A stretch of DNA of 5,925 nt from Candidatus Fermentibacterota bacterium (GTDB lineage: Bacteria > Fermentibacterota > Fermentibacteria > Fermentibacterales > Fermentibacteraceae). Under the pieces are notes generated by a model that saw nothing but the letters and a program-made list of their open reading frames with translations, made no database searches and was not told the DNA's origin. The first letter of the stretch is position 1; each line of letters starts with the position of its first letter. The stretch covers positions 1 through 5,925 of the forward strand of contig JAAYTY010000070.1 in NCBI GenBank assembly GCA_012523605.1, written 5' to 3'. The translations under genes and the position numbers were made by a program. Positions 1 to 5,925 of this stretch are shown here, piece by piece.

Positions 1-524
1 ATCTCTTCCGATCCGCCTGAGCTCGTGAACCCGAATGAGGCCGCGAAGCTGCCCGAAGGGCCCTCGATGATCTCCTGCACTATCACGAGCCCGCCCATCG
101 GGCCCAGCAGGAGCGCATGAGGCCCCACCCACTCCACGAACCGCAGGCGTGACAGGCGCGACTGCCAGCGCTCAACCGGCTCCGGCTCGTAGGGCTCCCC
201 CGTCTCCAGCCTGAGCAGTCTGGCCAGAACCCGGGGATCAGTGTCCTCCAGGCCCTCGAAGCGCACCTCCTCCAGCTCGGCATGCCTGCCGGGAGCCACC
301 GCCGCGGTCATGCTGTCCGGGCCCGAGAGGTACAGCCCCACGCGCGCGAAGGGATAGCCTTGGAAAAGGTACCAGCCCAGTATCTCCTCCTGGATCGCCA
401 GCACGGTCGAATCGCAGAGCTGGAGCTCCGCGCCCGCGACTTCCGGCGGAGGAAGGGGAGGGCTGCCGGTGACGCCCAGAGAGATCGAGGCGGCCAGCGC
501 ACAGAGCATCGCGGGGAATGCCAT
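1..524 (-). CDS. Omp85-superfamily (BamA/TamA/ShlB-like) POTRA outer-membrane protein, N-terminal part
   Basis: The frame has no stop in the window, so only 174 residues are visible and the barrel lies beyond the left edge. A leader (MAFPAMLCALAASISLGVTG) is followed by a proline-rich linker. Residues about 36-82 look like a first, short POTRA-type unit (AIQEEILGWYLFQGYPFARV, then VAPGRHAEL). Residues about 84-155 fit a POTRA domain well: LEEVRFEGLEDTD, RVLARLLRLETGEPY, a helix ending SRLSRLRFVE and a last strand GLVIVQEIIEG. Residues from about 157 (PSGSFAASFGF) look like the first barrel strand. Omp85 proteins insert barrels into, or move polypeptides across, the outer membrane. With about 1-2 POTRA units this one is nearer in size to TpsB/ShlB or TamA types than to five-POTRA BamA. 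The ATG overlaps the giant OMP stop, so the OMP may be its client; that is inference. Confidence 0.75.
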   Translation of the reverse strand, partial: MAFPAMLCALAASISLGVTGSPPLPPPEVAGAELQLCDSTVLAIQEEILGWYLFQGYPFARVGLYLSGPDSMTAAVAPGRHAELEEVRFEGLEDTDPRVLARLLRLETGEPYEPEPVERWQSRLSRLRFVEWVGPHALLLGPMGGLVIVQEIIEGPSGSFAASFGFTSSGGSEE

Positions 525-526
525 CA
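522..526 (-). promoter_or_regulatory. TGATG stop/start overlap coupling the giant OMP gene to the POTRA/Omp85 gene
   Basis: Minus-strand bases 526-522 read TGATG: the OMP stop TGA shares its A with the ATG of the next gene. A GGAGGG lies about 16 bases upstream of that ATG, farther than the usual 5-9, so reinitiation by the ribosome that has just finished the OMP is the likely route. Confidence 0.72.
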
Positions 527-3500
527 GAAGGTCACCGTGCCCTCCAGCCCGCCCCGGTGGGTCCAGGCGGAGCCTGCGATCCTCCTGCCGTTGTAGGTGA
601 CCGACACCTCCAGCTCCCGGGAGACCCTGCGCGACAGCCTGGAGCCGATCGTCAGATTGGTGCCCCCGGCCTTTCCGTCGAACAGCCAGAGAGGTACGGG
701 GGCATCCGAGGAGACGATCTCGGCTCCGAACGACGAGTAGGACGACCAACCCCATGCCCCCGCCGAGATGTGGGGACGAATCTCGTAGAGGTCACCCGAG
801 AGCCCCGTGAAGGCTTCCGACCTGTGCTCGACAGCCGCGAGGATACCCGGTTCGAGAGATGCCCCGGCTATGAACGACGGATCGGCCTGCATCCTCGTCT
901 CGTCTATCCTGCGCTCCGCGTAGAGCTCCTCCTCGGTCCTCGCCAGCCTTTGGAGCAGTTCGACCGAGAGCCATTCGGCAGGCGAGAGACGCTGTGAAAG
1001 CTCCGCGAGTCTGGAGGACTCCACTCTGGTCCCCGTGCCGCTGTAGTCCCTCGACTGCCGCTCCATGCGGCCGCGGAGGCGGAGGAGCCTCAGGAGGCCC
1101 GAGCGGCTGCGCCACGAAGGAGCCGCTTCGACGGAGTATCCGCCGTCCCCGTCGCCGAAGGCCCCCGCTAGCAGGAACACCTTCAGGCGGTCGTCGCCGC
1201 CCGAGGCGTCGAGCCTTGCCGAGCAGTCGAGGCCCGGACCCTCGGGCCCGCCCGTGGCCAGAGACGCTTCCAGCGCGGCCTGGGCAACGAGATCGCCGGA
1301 TTCGCCCGGCAGATAGTAGATCTCGTAGTCGCCGTCGGGGTCGGGATAGTAGCCGCCCGTCTCCTCGTCGTAGCTGTAGCTGCCCTCGCCCTCTCCGACA
1401 TATCTGTAATGGACCTCCAGAGAGCGGCTGAGGACGCCCGAGCCGGAGTAGCTGACGCTGGTCCAGGTGGTTCCCGACCCCGTTGACGCCCTGGCCGAAA
1501 CGGCGTCGGAAACCGTCGAGGCACCCTGGTCGAAGAAGCTTACGGAGTGCTCGGCGGAGCCGGATGCGCTCCATCCCGATCCTCCGCCCGCACCCTCGAG
1601 GCGGGCGGAGAGGATCCTCCGAGGAAGAGGCACCTGGGATTCCCGCCTGTCTATCGCGTATTCCAGCGTCAGCATTCCCGTTGAAGAGCCCGAGGAGGCT
1701 GAGGCTCCCGTCCGGAACGCGATCCTGCCTCCCTCGAGGCTGTCGCGCCAGCTCTCGGAGAGAAGCTCGAGTCCGGCCAGGGGATCCACGATCCCGAGTT
1801 CGAGCGTCGTTCCGGCCGAGGCTCGATTCACATTTCCGGAAAAGAGGGAGTCCATGCCCTCCCTGTACACGGAGGAGGCCTGCAGGATGATGCCCAGCCT
1901 TCCCGCTCCGCCTGAATAGGACGCGCGCCCCCTTCTGATCCCGCCGCCGCTCGAGGGAAGCCTGATGCCGCCCAGCACGGACAAACCCGACGATTTCGCG
2001 CCTGCCTCGAACACCTCGTCGCGGCCCTCCCACGAGGGCGGCAGGGCCCAGTTGGACAGCGAGCTGTCCTCCTCCCACACTCCGGGCTGCCTGAATCCGT
2101 CGGAGACGAGCACTGCTCTTGCGGAGAACCCAACTGCCCCCTCCCATGCCTCGAAGGCCGCATCGGCGGTCGTGGCGAAACCCTCCCGCGTGGTGCTCCC
2201 CGGGTCGAAGGTGTTGCCTACCCTCCTCGAAACGGCGCTCTCCAGGCTCCAGGAGACAGCTCCGTCCCCTTCGAGCGAGGCCGCCCTCAGCCCAGCAACT
2301 TCGAGGCTCTCGGGGATCTCCAGATAGACTCTCGGCAGATGCGTGCCCCCGCCCTCGCCTACCCACGCGAATCCGCCGATCGAGGAGTCGTACACATAGT
2401 CGCCCGGACCCTGAGGCGGCCTGTCGAACTCCACGCGCCATTCGCCCATCCCCGGGCCCTCATACACGAAGTGCCCCAGGCTGTCCAAACTGTACGAGCC
2501 GTTCCCCGGCCCGACCTCCTCGGCGCCGTCAACCCATGCGCTGTCGGGATCCTCCCCGGCGTTCTCCAGCGCCTCCACCGCCTCTTCCGTGAGGGCGAAC
2601 CCGAGGGGATGCTCTTTGTCGTCGGCCTCGCTGAAGCCCACGATCTCCAGCCCCAGCCCTCCGGCCTCCAGGCCCGCGGACGCCGAGACGAGGCCGACGC
2701 TGAAACCGTCCCCCCTGCTGTAGTAGGTGACCTCGACTCTCTGGTCCCTCCTTATGAGGCGCTTCGGAGTGAAGGTGATCCGCCCCGTCGTGTAGTCCAT
2801 GGTGTAGTCGGCGGATTCGCCGCGCACGAGCTGGAATCCGTCCAGCAGAACCCTCTCGCTGCCAGGGGCGATCTCCGCTCCGCCGGAGACCTCGTAGGGG
2901 CCCTGCACCCCCTCGGTCGTATAGAACACCGCTCTGGCGTGCTCCTCACCGGACAATCCGGCTCCTCCGCCCGCAGAAAAGGATCCGGGCGATTCGAACC
3001 CGAGATCCGCCCCACTGAGCTCCCTGCGCCATGAAAGCGCCCCGGTGCCCGGCCTGGACCACTCGATGTCGCCGAGATCCGCGTGCCAGCTCTCGCCACG
3101 CACCGACAGCAGGACCTTGTCCAGCTCGGACACCAGCTCTGACGAGCCCGATCCTACCGGGAGATTCTGATCGGAGATGGAGCCCTCCACCTCCACTCCC
3201 TGCGCAACCGTTCCCGAGATGGACATCCTCGTGCTCTGGGTCACCCCGGGGCCCTCGCCGACGCTTATCCCCAGCCTCTTGCTGCCGGAGATGTACAGCC
3301 CCGGCACGGCGGGCTCCACGCGCCCGGCGCCGCCGAATCCGGAGGGGGTTCGTTCGAGGATCCCGAGATCCAGAGCCGCGGTGCTGGGAACGCTGAGAGG
3401 AGCATTCTCGAAGCTCAGGAGAACGGTGTCTCCCGGGGCCGGAGCCGGAGAAAGCCTCAGCCCCGGGCGGGCCCCCGAATTCCCGGGAACCGCTGACAGC

Positions 3501-3646
3501 GTATCGCCCGCGCATACGGCCACCACCGAGCCCGGCACCACCCAGACGGAATCGGGCAGGGCCGCGAAGCCGGTGCCGTCGCTCACGATCACGAGACTTC
3601 CCGGGGAAGCGGAGAGCGCCGCGAGGAGGATCTGAACCGCGCTCAC
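524..3646 (-). CDS. Giant (1040 aa) outer-membrane beta-barrel-type protein of an uncharacterised FCB family
   Basis: Probably an outer-membrane protein; its role is unknown. From the GTG start, a short leader (VQILLAALSA, cleavage likely near residue 13) precedes an N-terminal beta domain (about 15-110). Residues about 116-195 (GLYISGSKRLGISVGEG, MSISGTVAQGVEVEGSISDQ, ELDKVLLSVRG, LGDIEW) match from memory a conserved block in large hypothetical proteins of Bacteroidota and relatives. The block at 262-309 (GSERVLLDGFQLVRGE, MDYTTGRITFTPKRLI, VEVTYY) is equally typical of them. From about 315 to the end the chain is long alternating beta strands rich in Gly, Ser and aromatics, and it finishes in G-T-V-T-F, a terminal aromatic as in BAM-recognised barrels. 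Only two cysteines are seen. SprA, the large T9SS translocon barrel, has some related-looking features but is far longer, so I do not call it SprA. It is coupled on both sides, to the propeller-like protein and to a POTRA protein. Confidence 0.85.
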   Translation of the reverse strand: MSAVQILLAALSASPGSLVIVSDGTGFAALPDSVWVVPGSVVAVCAGDTLSAVPGNSGARPGLRLSPAPAPGDTVLLSFENAPLSVPSTAALDLGILERTPSGFGGAGRVEPAVPGLYISGSKRLGISVGEGPGVTQSTRMSISGTVAQGVEVEGSISDQNLPVGSGSSELVSELDKVLLSVRGESWHADLGDIEWSRPGTGALSWRRELSGADLGFESPGSFSAGGGAGLSGEEHARAVFYTTEGVQGPYEVSGGAEIAPGSERVLLDGFQLVRGESADYTMDYTTGRITFTPKRLIRRDQRVEVTYYSRGDGFSVGLVSASAGLEAGGLGLEIVGFSEADDKEHPLGFALTEEAVEALENAGEDPDSAWVDGAEEVGPGNGSYSLDSLGHFVYEGPGMGEWRVEFDRPPQGPGDYVYDSSIGGFAWVGEGGGTHLPRVYLEIPESLEVAGLRAASLEGDGAVSWSLESAVSRRVGNTFDPGSTTREGFATTADAAFEAWEGAVGFSARAVLVSDGFRQPGVWEEDSSLSNWALPPSWEGRDEVFEAGAKSSGLSVLGGIRLPSSGGGIRRGRASYSGGAGRLGIILQASSVYREGMDSLFSGNVNRASAGTTLELGIVDPLAGLELLSESWRDSLEGGRIAFRTGASASSGSSTGMLTLEYAIDRRESQVPLPRRILSARLEGAGGGSGWSASGSAEHSVSFFDQGASTVSDAVSARASTGSGTTWTSVSYSGSGVLSRSLEVHYRYVGEGEGSYSYDEETGGYYPDPDGDYEIYYLPGESGDLVAQAALEASLATGGPEGPGLDCSARLDASGGDDRLKVFLLAGAFGDGDGGYSVEAAPSWRSRSGLLRLLRLRGRMERQSRDYSGTGTRVESSRLAELSQRLSPAEWLSVELLQRLARTEEELYAERRIDETRMQADPSFIAGASLEPGILAAVEHRSEAFTGLSGDLYEIRPHISAGAWGWSSYSSFGAEIVSSDAPVPLWLFDGKAGGTNLTIGSRLSRRVSRELEVSVTYNGRRIAGSAWTHRGGLEGTVTF
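2720..2863 (-). other. Conserved plug-like block in the giant OMP
   Basis: Residues 262-309 carry the order G-S-E-R-V-L-L-D-G, L-V-R-G-E, D-Y-T-M-D-Y, G-R-I-T-F-T-P-K-R-L-I and V-E-V-T-Y-Y. This beta-hairpin-rich stretch is the most recognisable part of the family as I remember it, and it sits just before the presumed barrel strands. It is the best segment for homology searches. Its structural role (plug or periplasmic domain) is inferred. Confidence 0.6.
3643..3646 (-). promoter_or_regulatory. GTGA stop/start overlap coupling the propeller-like gene to the giant OMP gene
   Basis: Minus-strand bases 3646-3643 read GTGA: GTG starts the outer-membrane protein and TGA ends the propeller-like protein. 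The 15 bases upstream (GTGCTCCTGCTGCG) hold no Shine-Dalgarno, which suits termination-reinitiation coupling. An in-frame ATG at 3724 exists but would put 26 mostly non-hydrophobic residues before the leader and overlap the upstream gene by 82 nt, so GTG is preferred. Confidence 0.7.
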
Positions 3647-4347
3647 CGCAGCAGGAGCACCTCCGAAGAGCCCGGATTGTAGAGGAGGATCGTCGAATCC
3701 GCCGAGCAGGCGAACCTTTCCCATTCCGAGAGCCCCGCCGCCACCGCGGGTCCGCCGCCAGCCGGGGCAAGGGAGTCCCCGCAGAGGACCAGCAGAGCGC
3801 CTCCGGCGAAATCGGCGTCACGGCCCTCGAACACTGCCGTGACACCGAAGGAGGCTTCGAACAGGGCGCACCGCCCCGTTCCGGAGCAGACCCCCCTGCG
3901 CCCCGAGGCGGTGAGGCCGATCGCGGTGAAACCGGGCCTGGCCAGCGGGGAATGATCGGTTCCGGCCGCGAAGACGGCGTTCTCGTCGGAGGAGAGGTAC
4001 CAGAGGTCGGGCCCGGCCCAGGCGAGAGCGGTCGGGCCTCCCGGGGTGGGCACGGAGCCGGTGCATTCCCCGTGGGGTCCGTACAGCCAGGTGACTCCGG
4101 CCATCCTGTCGGAAATGCAGAACGACCCGTCCTCCAGGACGGCGATTCCGCCGGGGCTGCCGGCCTCGGGCGCATCGAATGAGCCCAGCGTCTCTCCAGC
4201 GCTCGAAAGCAGGAGCACGCGGGGAATCGAGAAGGAGAGGACGGCGAACACGCCGCTCCTGCCGGAGGCGGCATCCATCGGAGGGCCGGGCAGTTCGACG
4301 CGGATCGAGGCCAGGGCGATGAGAATCAGGGCGGCTTCAGCGGACAA
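3643..4347 (-). CDS. Exported NHL/beta-propeller-like protein of unknown function
   Basis: I do not recognise a named family. From the TTG start the product has 234 residues. A hydrophobic segment A-A-L-I-L-I-A-L-A at about residues 5-13 looks like a signal peptide, though it carries no Lys or Arg before it. The body is rich in short beta strands. Residues about 65-95 (PGGIAVLEDGSFCISD, then WLYGPHGE) closely follow the NHL repeat pattern P-x-G-I-A-v-x-x-D-G-x-x-x-v-x-D. Weaker copies follow (TALAWAGPDLWYLSS and the C-terminal STILLYNPGSSEVLLLR). Six cysteines (about 77, 95, 154, 160, 189, 214) suit an oxidising periplasmic or surface location. At this length it would make at most four or five blades, fewer than a usual closed six-blade NHL propeller. 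It overlaps the protease by 11 nt and the giant outer-membrane protein by 4 nt, so it is probably made with both. A longer frame reaches back to 4527, but that part is inside the protease and is probably not translated. Confidence 0.72.
   Translation of the reverse strand: MSAEAALILIALASIRVELPGPPMDAASGRSGVFAVLSFSIPRVLLLSSAGETLGSFDAPEAGSPGGIAVLEDGSFCISDRMAGVTWLYGPHGECTGSVPTPGGPTALAWAGPDLWYLSSDENAVFAAGTDHSPLARPGFTAIGLTASGRRGVCSGTGRCALFEASFGVTAVFEGRDADFAGGALLVLCGDSLAPAGGGPAVAAGLSEWERFACSADSTILLYNPGSSEVLLLR
4337..4347 (-). promoter_or_regulatory. 11-nt stop/start overlap (TTG start inside the protease 3' end)
   Basis: The minus strand reads TTGTCCGCTGA: the TTG that begins the propeller-like gene lies just before the protease TGA. 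The only purine-rich stretch upstream is a weak GGGCAGG about nine bases before the TTG, so translation probably depends on ribosomes finishing the protease. TTG is chosen because the hydrophobic leader begins right after it. The next ATG in frame (4278) would cut the leader off. Confidence 0.55.
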
Positions 4348-5925
4348 CCGCGAACCTGCCCGTCCAGGCGTCTCCTCCCTGGGTGAAGATGTACATGTAC
4401 ACCCCGGTAGCGAGACCGGAGGCTCCGGGATACGACACCACGCTCTCGCCCGCCGGGATGACGCCGAGATCCACCGTTTCCACGTGCGCTCCCGTCTGCG
4501 CGAAGATGTCCAGAACAGCGGCCTCACCGGAGGACTGGAACTGGAAGTAGAGCGTCCCGAGGCAGGGCTGGGGGAACACCGCGGGGGAACCGCGGCTCCC
4601 GGCCACGGAGCCCGCGAAGGCCTCCAGTGTCATTCCCATGAAGGATCTGCACATCAGGGCCACCTGGCCGTCAACCGGCATGGCTAGCGCCACGTCGTCG
4701 CCTGCGCCGGTGGGTATGGGTTCGGGAGCGCCGGCTCCGGGCAGAAGCCATGCCTCCAGATCTCCCATGCCGATTCCTGATGCCCTGAAGCTCCCGGGCT
4801 GATCCGAAGGAACCGAATACACGTCGAGAGACCATGCTTCGAGCGGATGCGCGGGGTCCTCAAAGGGCGTCTCCCCGACGACTCCCCTGAAATCGAGGCC
4901 GGGGCGGTTGCCCGGGCAGAGCGTGTCGTAGTCCGCGATTCGGAAGGATTCCCAGCCCCAGCGCCCGTCGCCGACCGAGGTGTCGTCTATCCATGTCGCA
5001 AGCGCCCAGTCGGTGAGGACGGCCTGCATGTCGGGGGTAAGGCCCGTCGCCGAGCGGATCGCATCGGCAACGCCGGCCAGACCCTCCTCGGGGGTTCTCA
5101 GGGCCGCGTACAGGTAGTCATCGCCGCCGTATCTCTCGAACAGATAGGCCGAGAAGAGGAATCCGGCCCCGTAGCCGGCCACGTACTCGACGATGTCCTG
5201 GAACTCCGTCCAGGCAACGGGAGTGACACCGCCGGCCTCTATGAAGGTCTCCACCTGGAAGGCGGGGTATCCGCAGAGGAACGTGCCGGCCTGGGCCAGG
5301 TTCTCGCTGACCCAGAGGTTGTCCGAGTCGTACTTGAAGGGCTCGATTCCCCACTGGACGAGGTGCACCAGTTCGTGCGAGGCTGTGTACGCGGCGTCGT
5401 ACTCGTCTCCGGGGTGGCAGTCTATGTAGAGCATCTCCACCTCGTTCGAGTGACCGCCGTAGTAGAGGTAAGCCTCTTCGTCGGTGAACTGGTTGTACGG
5501 GCTGAAGAACCCCGCGATGTAGGCGCCCCCCTGTGAGGGGTCGAAGCCGTCCCTTATGTCCATTACCAGGAAGTACACCCTGGGATCACCGTCAATCTCG
5601 TCGGGAACGGGGCCCATGGCGGAAGTGACGGTTTCCAGGATCCCCCCCGGCCCGGAGGGAACGCTGTCCTCCAGCGATGCCGCGAACGCCGCAAGGCTCT
5701 CCTCCCCGTAGTTGACGCCCCACTGCGAATCCTCGACGAAGATGTAGGAAGTCTCGCCCGCGAAGCGGCACGTTGCGCTCGTGAGATAGAAGAAGAACTG
5801 GGGATCGCCGGTGTAGTCGATGGCCCAGAACATGACCCGGTCTCCCACCACGGGCCCCCTGGTGTGGTCCCTGGACGGGGGCGCGGACGGATCGTGCAGC
5901 CGGTCCATCTCGAGGATCCCGGGGA
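4337..5925 (-). CDS. Secreted gluzincin-type zinc metalloprotease with C-terminal T9SS-like sorting tail (5' end outside window)
   Basis: Likely an exported endopeptidase. The frame stays open to the right edge. The first in-window ATG (5908-5906) is preceded by in-frame codons P-G-I-L-E, has no convincing Shine-Dalgarno and is not followed by a signal peptide, so the true start and leader are probably cut off. Counting from that Met (523 residues), HELVH lies at 178-182, giving zinc ligands H178 and H182 and catalytic E179. NLWVSENLAQ follows, with E202 as probable third ligand, the gluzincin pattern. A YGAGFLFSAYLFERYGG stretch (about 246-262) resembles the helical region after the active site in M30 (hyicolysin)-like peptidases. 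Residues about 355-455 look like a beta-sandwich with two cysteines (C420, C449). Residues about 462-523 resemble a T9SS/Por-secretion tail ending in FAVVR. The catalytic residues are intact. The M30-like assignment is moderate; a metalloprotease is much surer. It heads the visible part of the operon. Confidence 0.87.
   Translation of the reverse strand, partial: PGILEMDRLHDPSAPPSRDHTRGPVVGDRVMFWAIDYTGDPQFFFYLTSATCRFAGETSYIFVEDSQWGVNYGEESLAAFAASLEDSVPSGPGGILETVTSAMGPVPDEIDGDPRVYFLVMDIRDGFDPSQGGAYIAGFFSPYNQFTDEEAYLYYGGHSNEVEMLYIDCHPGDEYDAAYTASHELVHLVQWGIEPFKYDSDNLWVSENLAQAGTFLCGYPAFQVETFIEAGGVTPVAWTEFQDIVEYVAGYGAGFLFSAYLFERYGGDDYLYAALRTPEEGLAGVADAIRSATGLTPDMQAVLTDWALATWIDDTSVGDGRWGWESFRIADYDTLCPGNRPGLDFRGVVGETPFEDPAHPLEAWSLDVYSVPSDQPGSFRASGIGMGDLEAWLLPGAGAPEPIPTGAGDDVALAMPVDGQVALMCRSFMGMTLEAFAGSVAGSRGSPAVFPQPCLGTLYFQFQSSGEAAVLDIFAQTGAHVETVDLGVIPAGESVVSYPGASGLATGVYMYIFTQGGDAWTGRFAVVR
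4340..4525 (-). other. T9SS-type C-terminal sorting domain of the protease
   Basis: The last 62 or so residues follow the typical tail order: a strand with A-V-L-D-I-F, a turn Q-T-G, a strand H-V-E-T-V, then G-V-I-P-A-G-E-S, a glycine-rich turn, G-V-Y-M-Y-I-F and a basic-ended last strand R-F-A-V-V-R. This matches the Por secretion tail / FlgD-like Ig fold that targets cargo to the T9SS translocon in FCB bacteria, where the tail is usually removed at the surface. No T9SS machinery gene is in the window, so use of that pathway is inferred. Confidence 0.72.
5303..5377 (-). other. Zinc-binding active site (HELVH plus downstream Glu)
   Basis: Codons CAC GAA CTG GTG CAC (5377-5363) encode H-E-L-V-H. 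The glutamate in WVSENLAQ, 20 residues after the second histidine, is at 5305-5303. HExxH plus a downstream Glu within a W-[VL]-x-E helix is the established gluzincin signature. The third ligand is assigned by spacing and context, not by alignment. Confidence 0.85.

Noticed and set aside
792..2441. 549-residue open frame on the minus strand inside the giant OMP gene
   Set aside because: It lies in another frame of the OMP, is dominated by Arg, Gly and Ala with no domain-like pattern, and the OMP frame carries recognisable family motifs across the same bases. It is a high-GC shadow frame.
2339..3034. 231-residue open frame on the plus strand, antisense to the OMP
   Set aside because: Long antisense frames are expected in high-GC genes. 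It has no leader, domain or Shine-Dalgarno and covers the most conserved block of the OMP.
3647..3724. ATG at 3724 as start of the giant OMP
   Set aside because: The added 26 residues do not resemble a leader and would create an 82-nt overlap; the GTGA junction at 3646 gives a leader directly after the start.
2946..4274. 442-residue open frame on the minus strand across the propeller/OMP junction
   Set aside because: It reads Pro/Arg/Ser-rich low-complexity sequence and spans two better-supported genes and their overlap, so it is a shadow.
4348..4527. ATG at 4527 as start of the propeller-like protein
   Set aside because: The extra 60 residues are Arg/Ser/Pro-rich and out of frame inside the protease tail; the hydrophobic leader begins right after the TTG at 4347.
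4847..5536. 229-residue open frame on the plus strand, antisense to the protease
   Set aside because: It sits opposite the HELVH active-site region of a clear protease and shows no family features; treated as a mirror of codon bias.
5906..5908. ATG at 5908 as the true start of the protease
   Set aside because: No signal peptide follows it, no good Shine-Dalgarno precedes it and the frame remains open to the window edge, so the gene most likely starts outside.
1..5925. Defence system, CRISPR, mobile element or RNA gene
   Set aside because: No direct-repeat array, terminal inverted repeats, transposase or nuclease motifs, tRNA-like fold or rRNA sequence was seen, and almost every base is accounted for by four exported-protein genes.

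Overview
The window is high-GC DNA, roughly two thirds G+C by eye. It holds one tightly packed, single-direction gene cluster read entirely from the minus strand. No intergenic gap separates the four genes: each start codon overlaps the stop codon of the gene before it. No RNA gene, mobile element, CRISPR array, terminator or promoter could be supported, and any promoter or terminator should lie outside the window.

Order in the direction of transcription (high to low coordinates): (1) the 3' part of a gene for a secreted zinc metalloprotease with an HELVH motif, a beta-sandwich region and a C-terminal tail that looks like a type IX secretion (T9SS) sorting domain; (2) a small exported protein with an NHL/beta-propeller-like repeat and six cysteines; (3) a 1040-residue outer-membrane beta-barrel-type protein of an uncharacterised family that I associate with Bacteroidota and related FCB-superphylum bacteria; (4) the 5' part of an Omp85/POTRA-type outer-membrane protein gene that runs off the left edge.

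A T9SS-type tail, the large FCB-type outer-membrane protein and high GC with TTG and GTG starts point to a Gram-negative member of the FCB superphylum. An uncultured high-GC lineage such as Candidatus Fermentibacteria or Eisenbacteria would fit. This is an inference from style, not an identification.

All four products appear to act outside the cytoplasm. The most interesting arrangement is the translationally coupled run of propeller-like protein, giant outer-membrane protein and POTRA/Omp85 protein. It suggests a dedicated outer-membrane assembly or surface-display unit, with the protease possibly a co-expressed secreted cargo or just an upstream neighbour. None of these functions is proven by the sequence.
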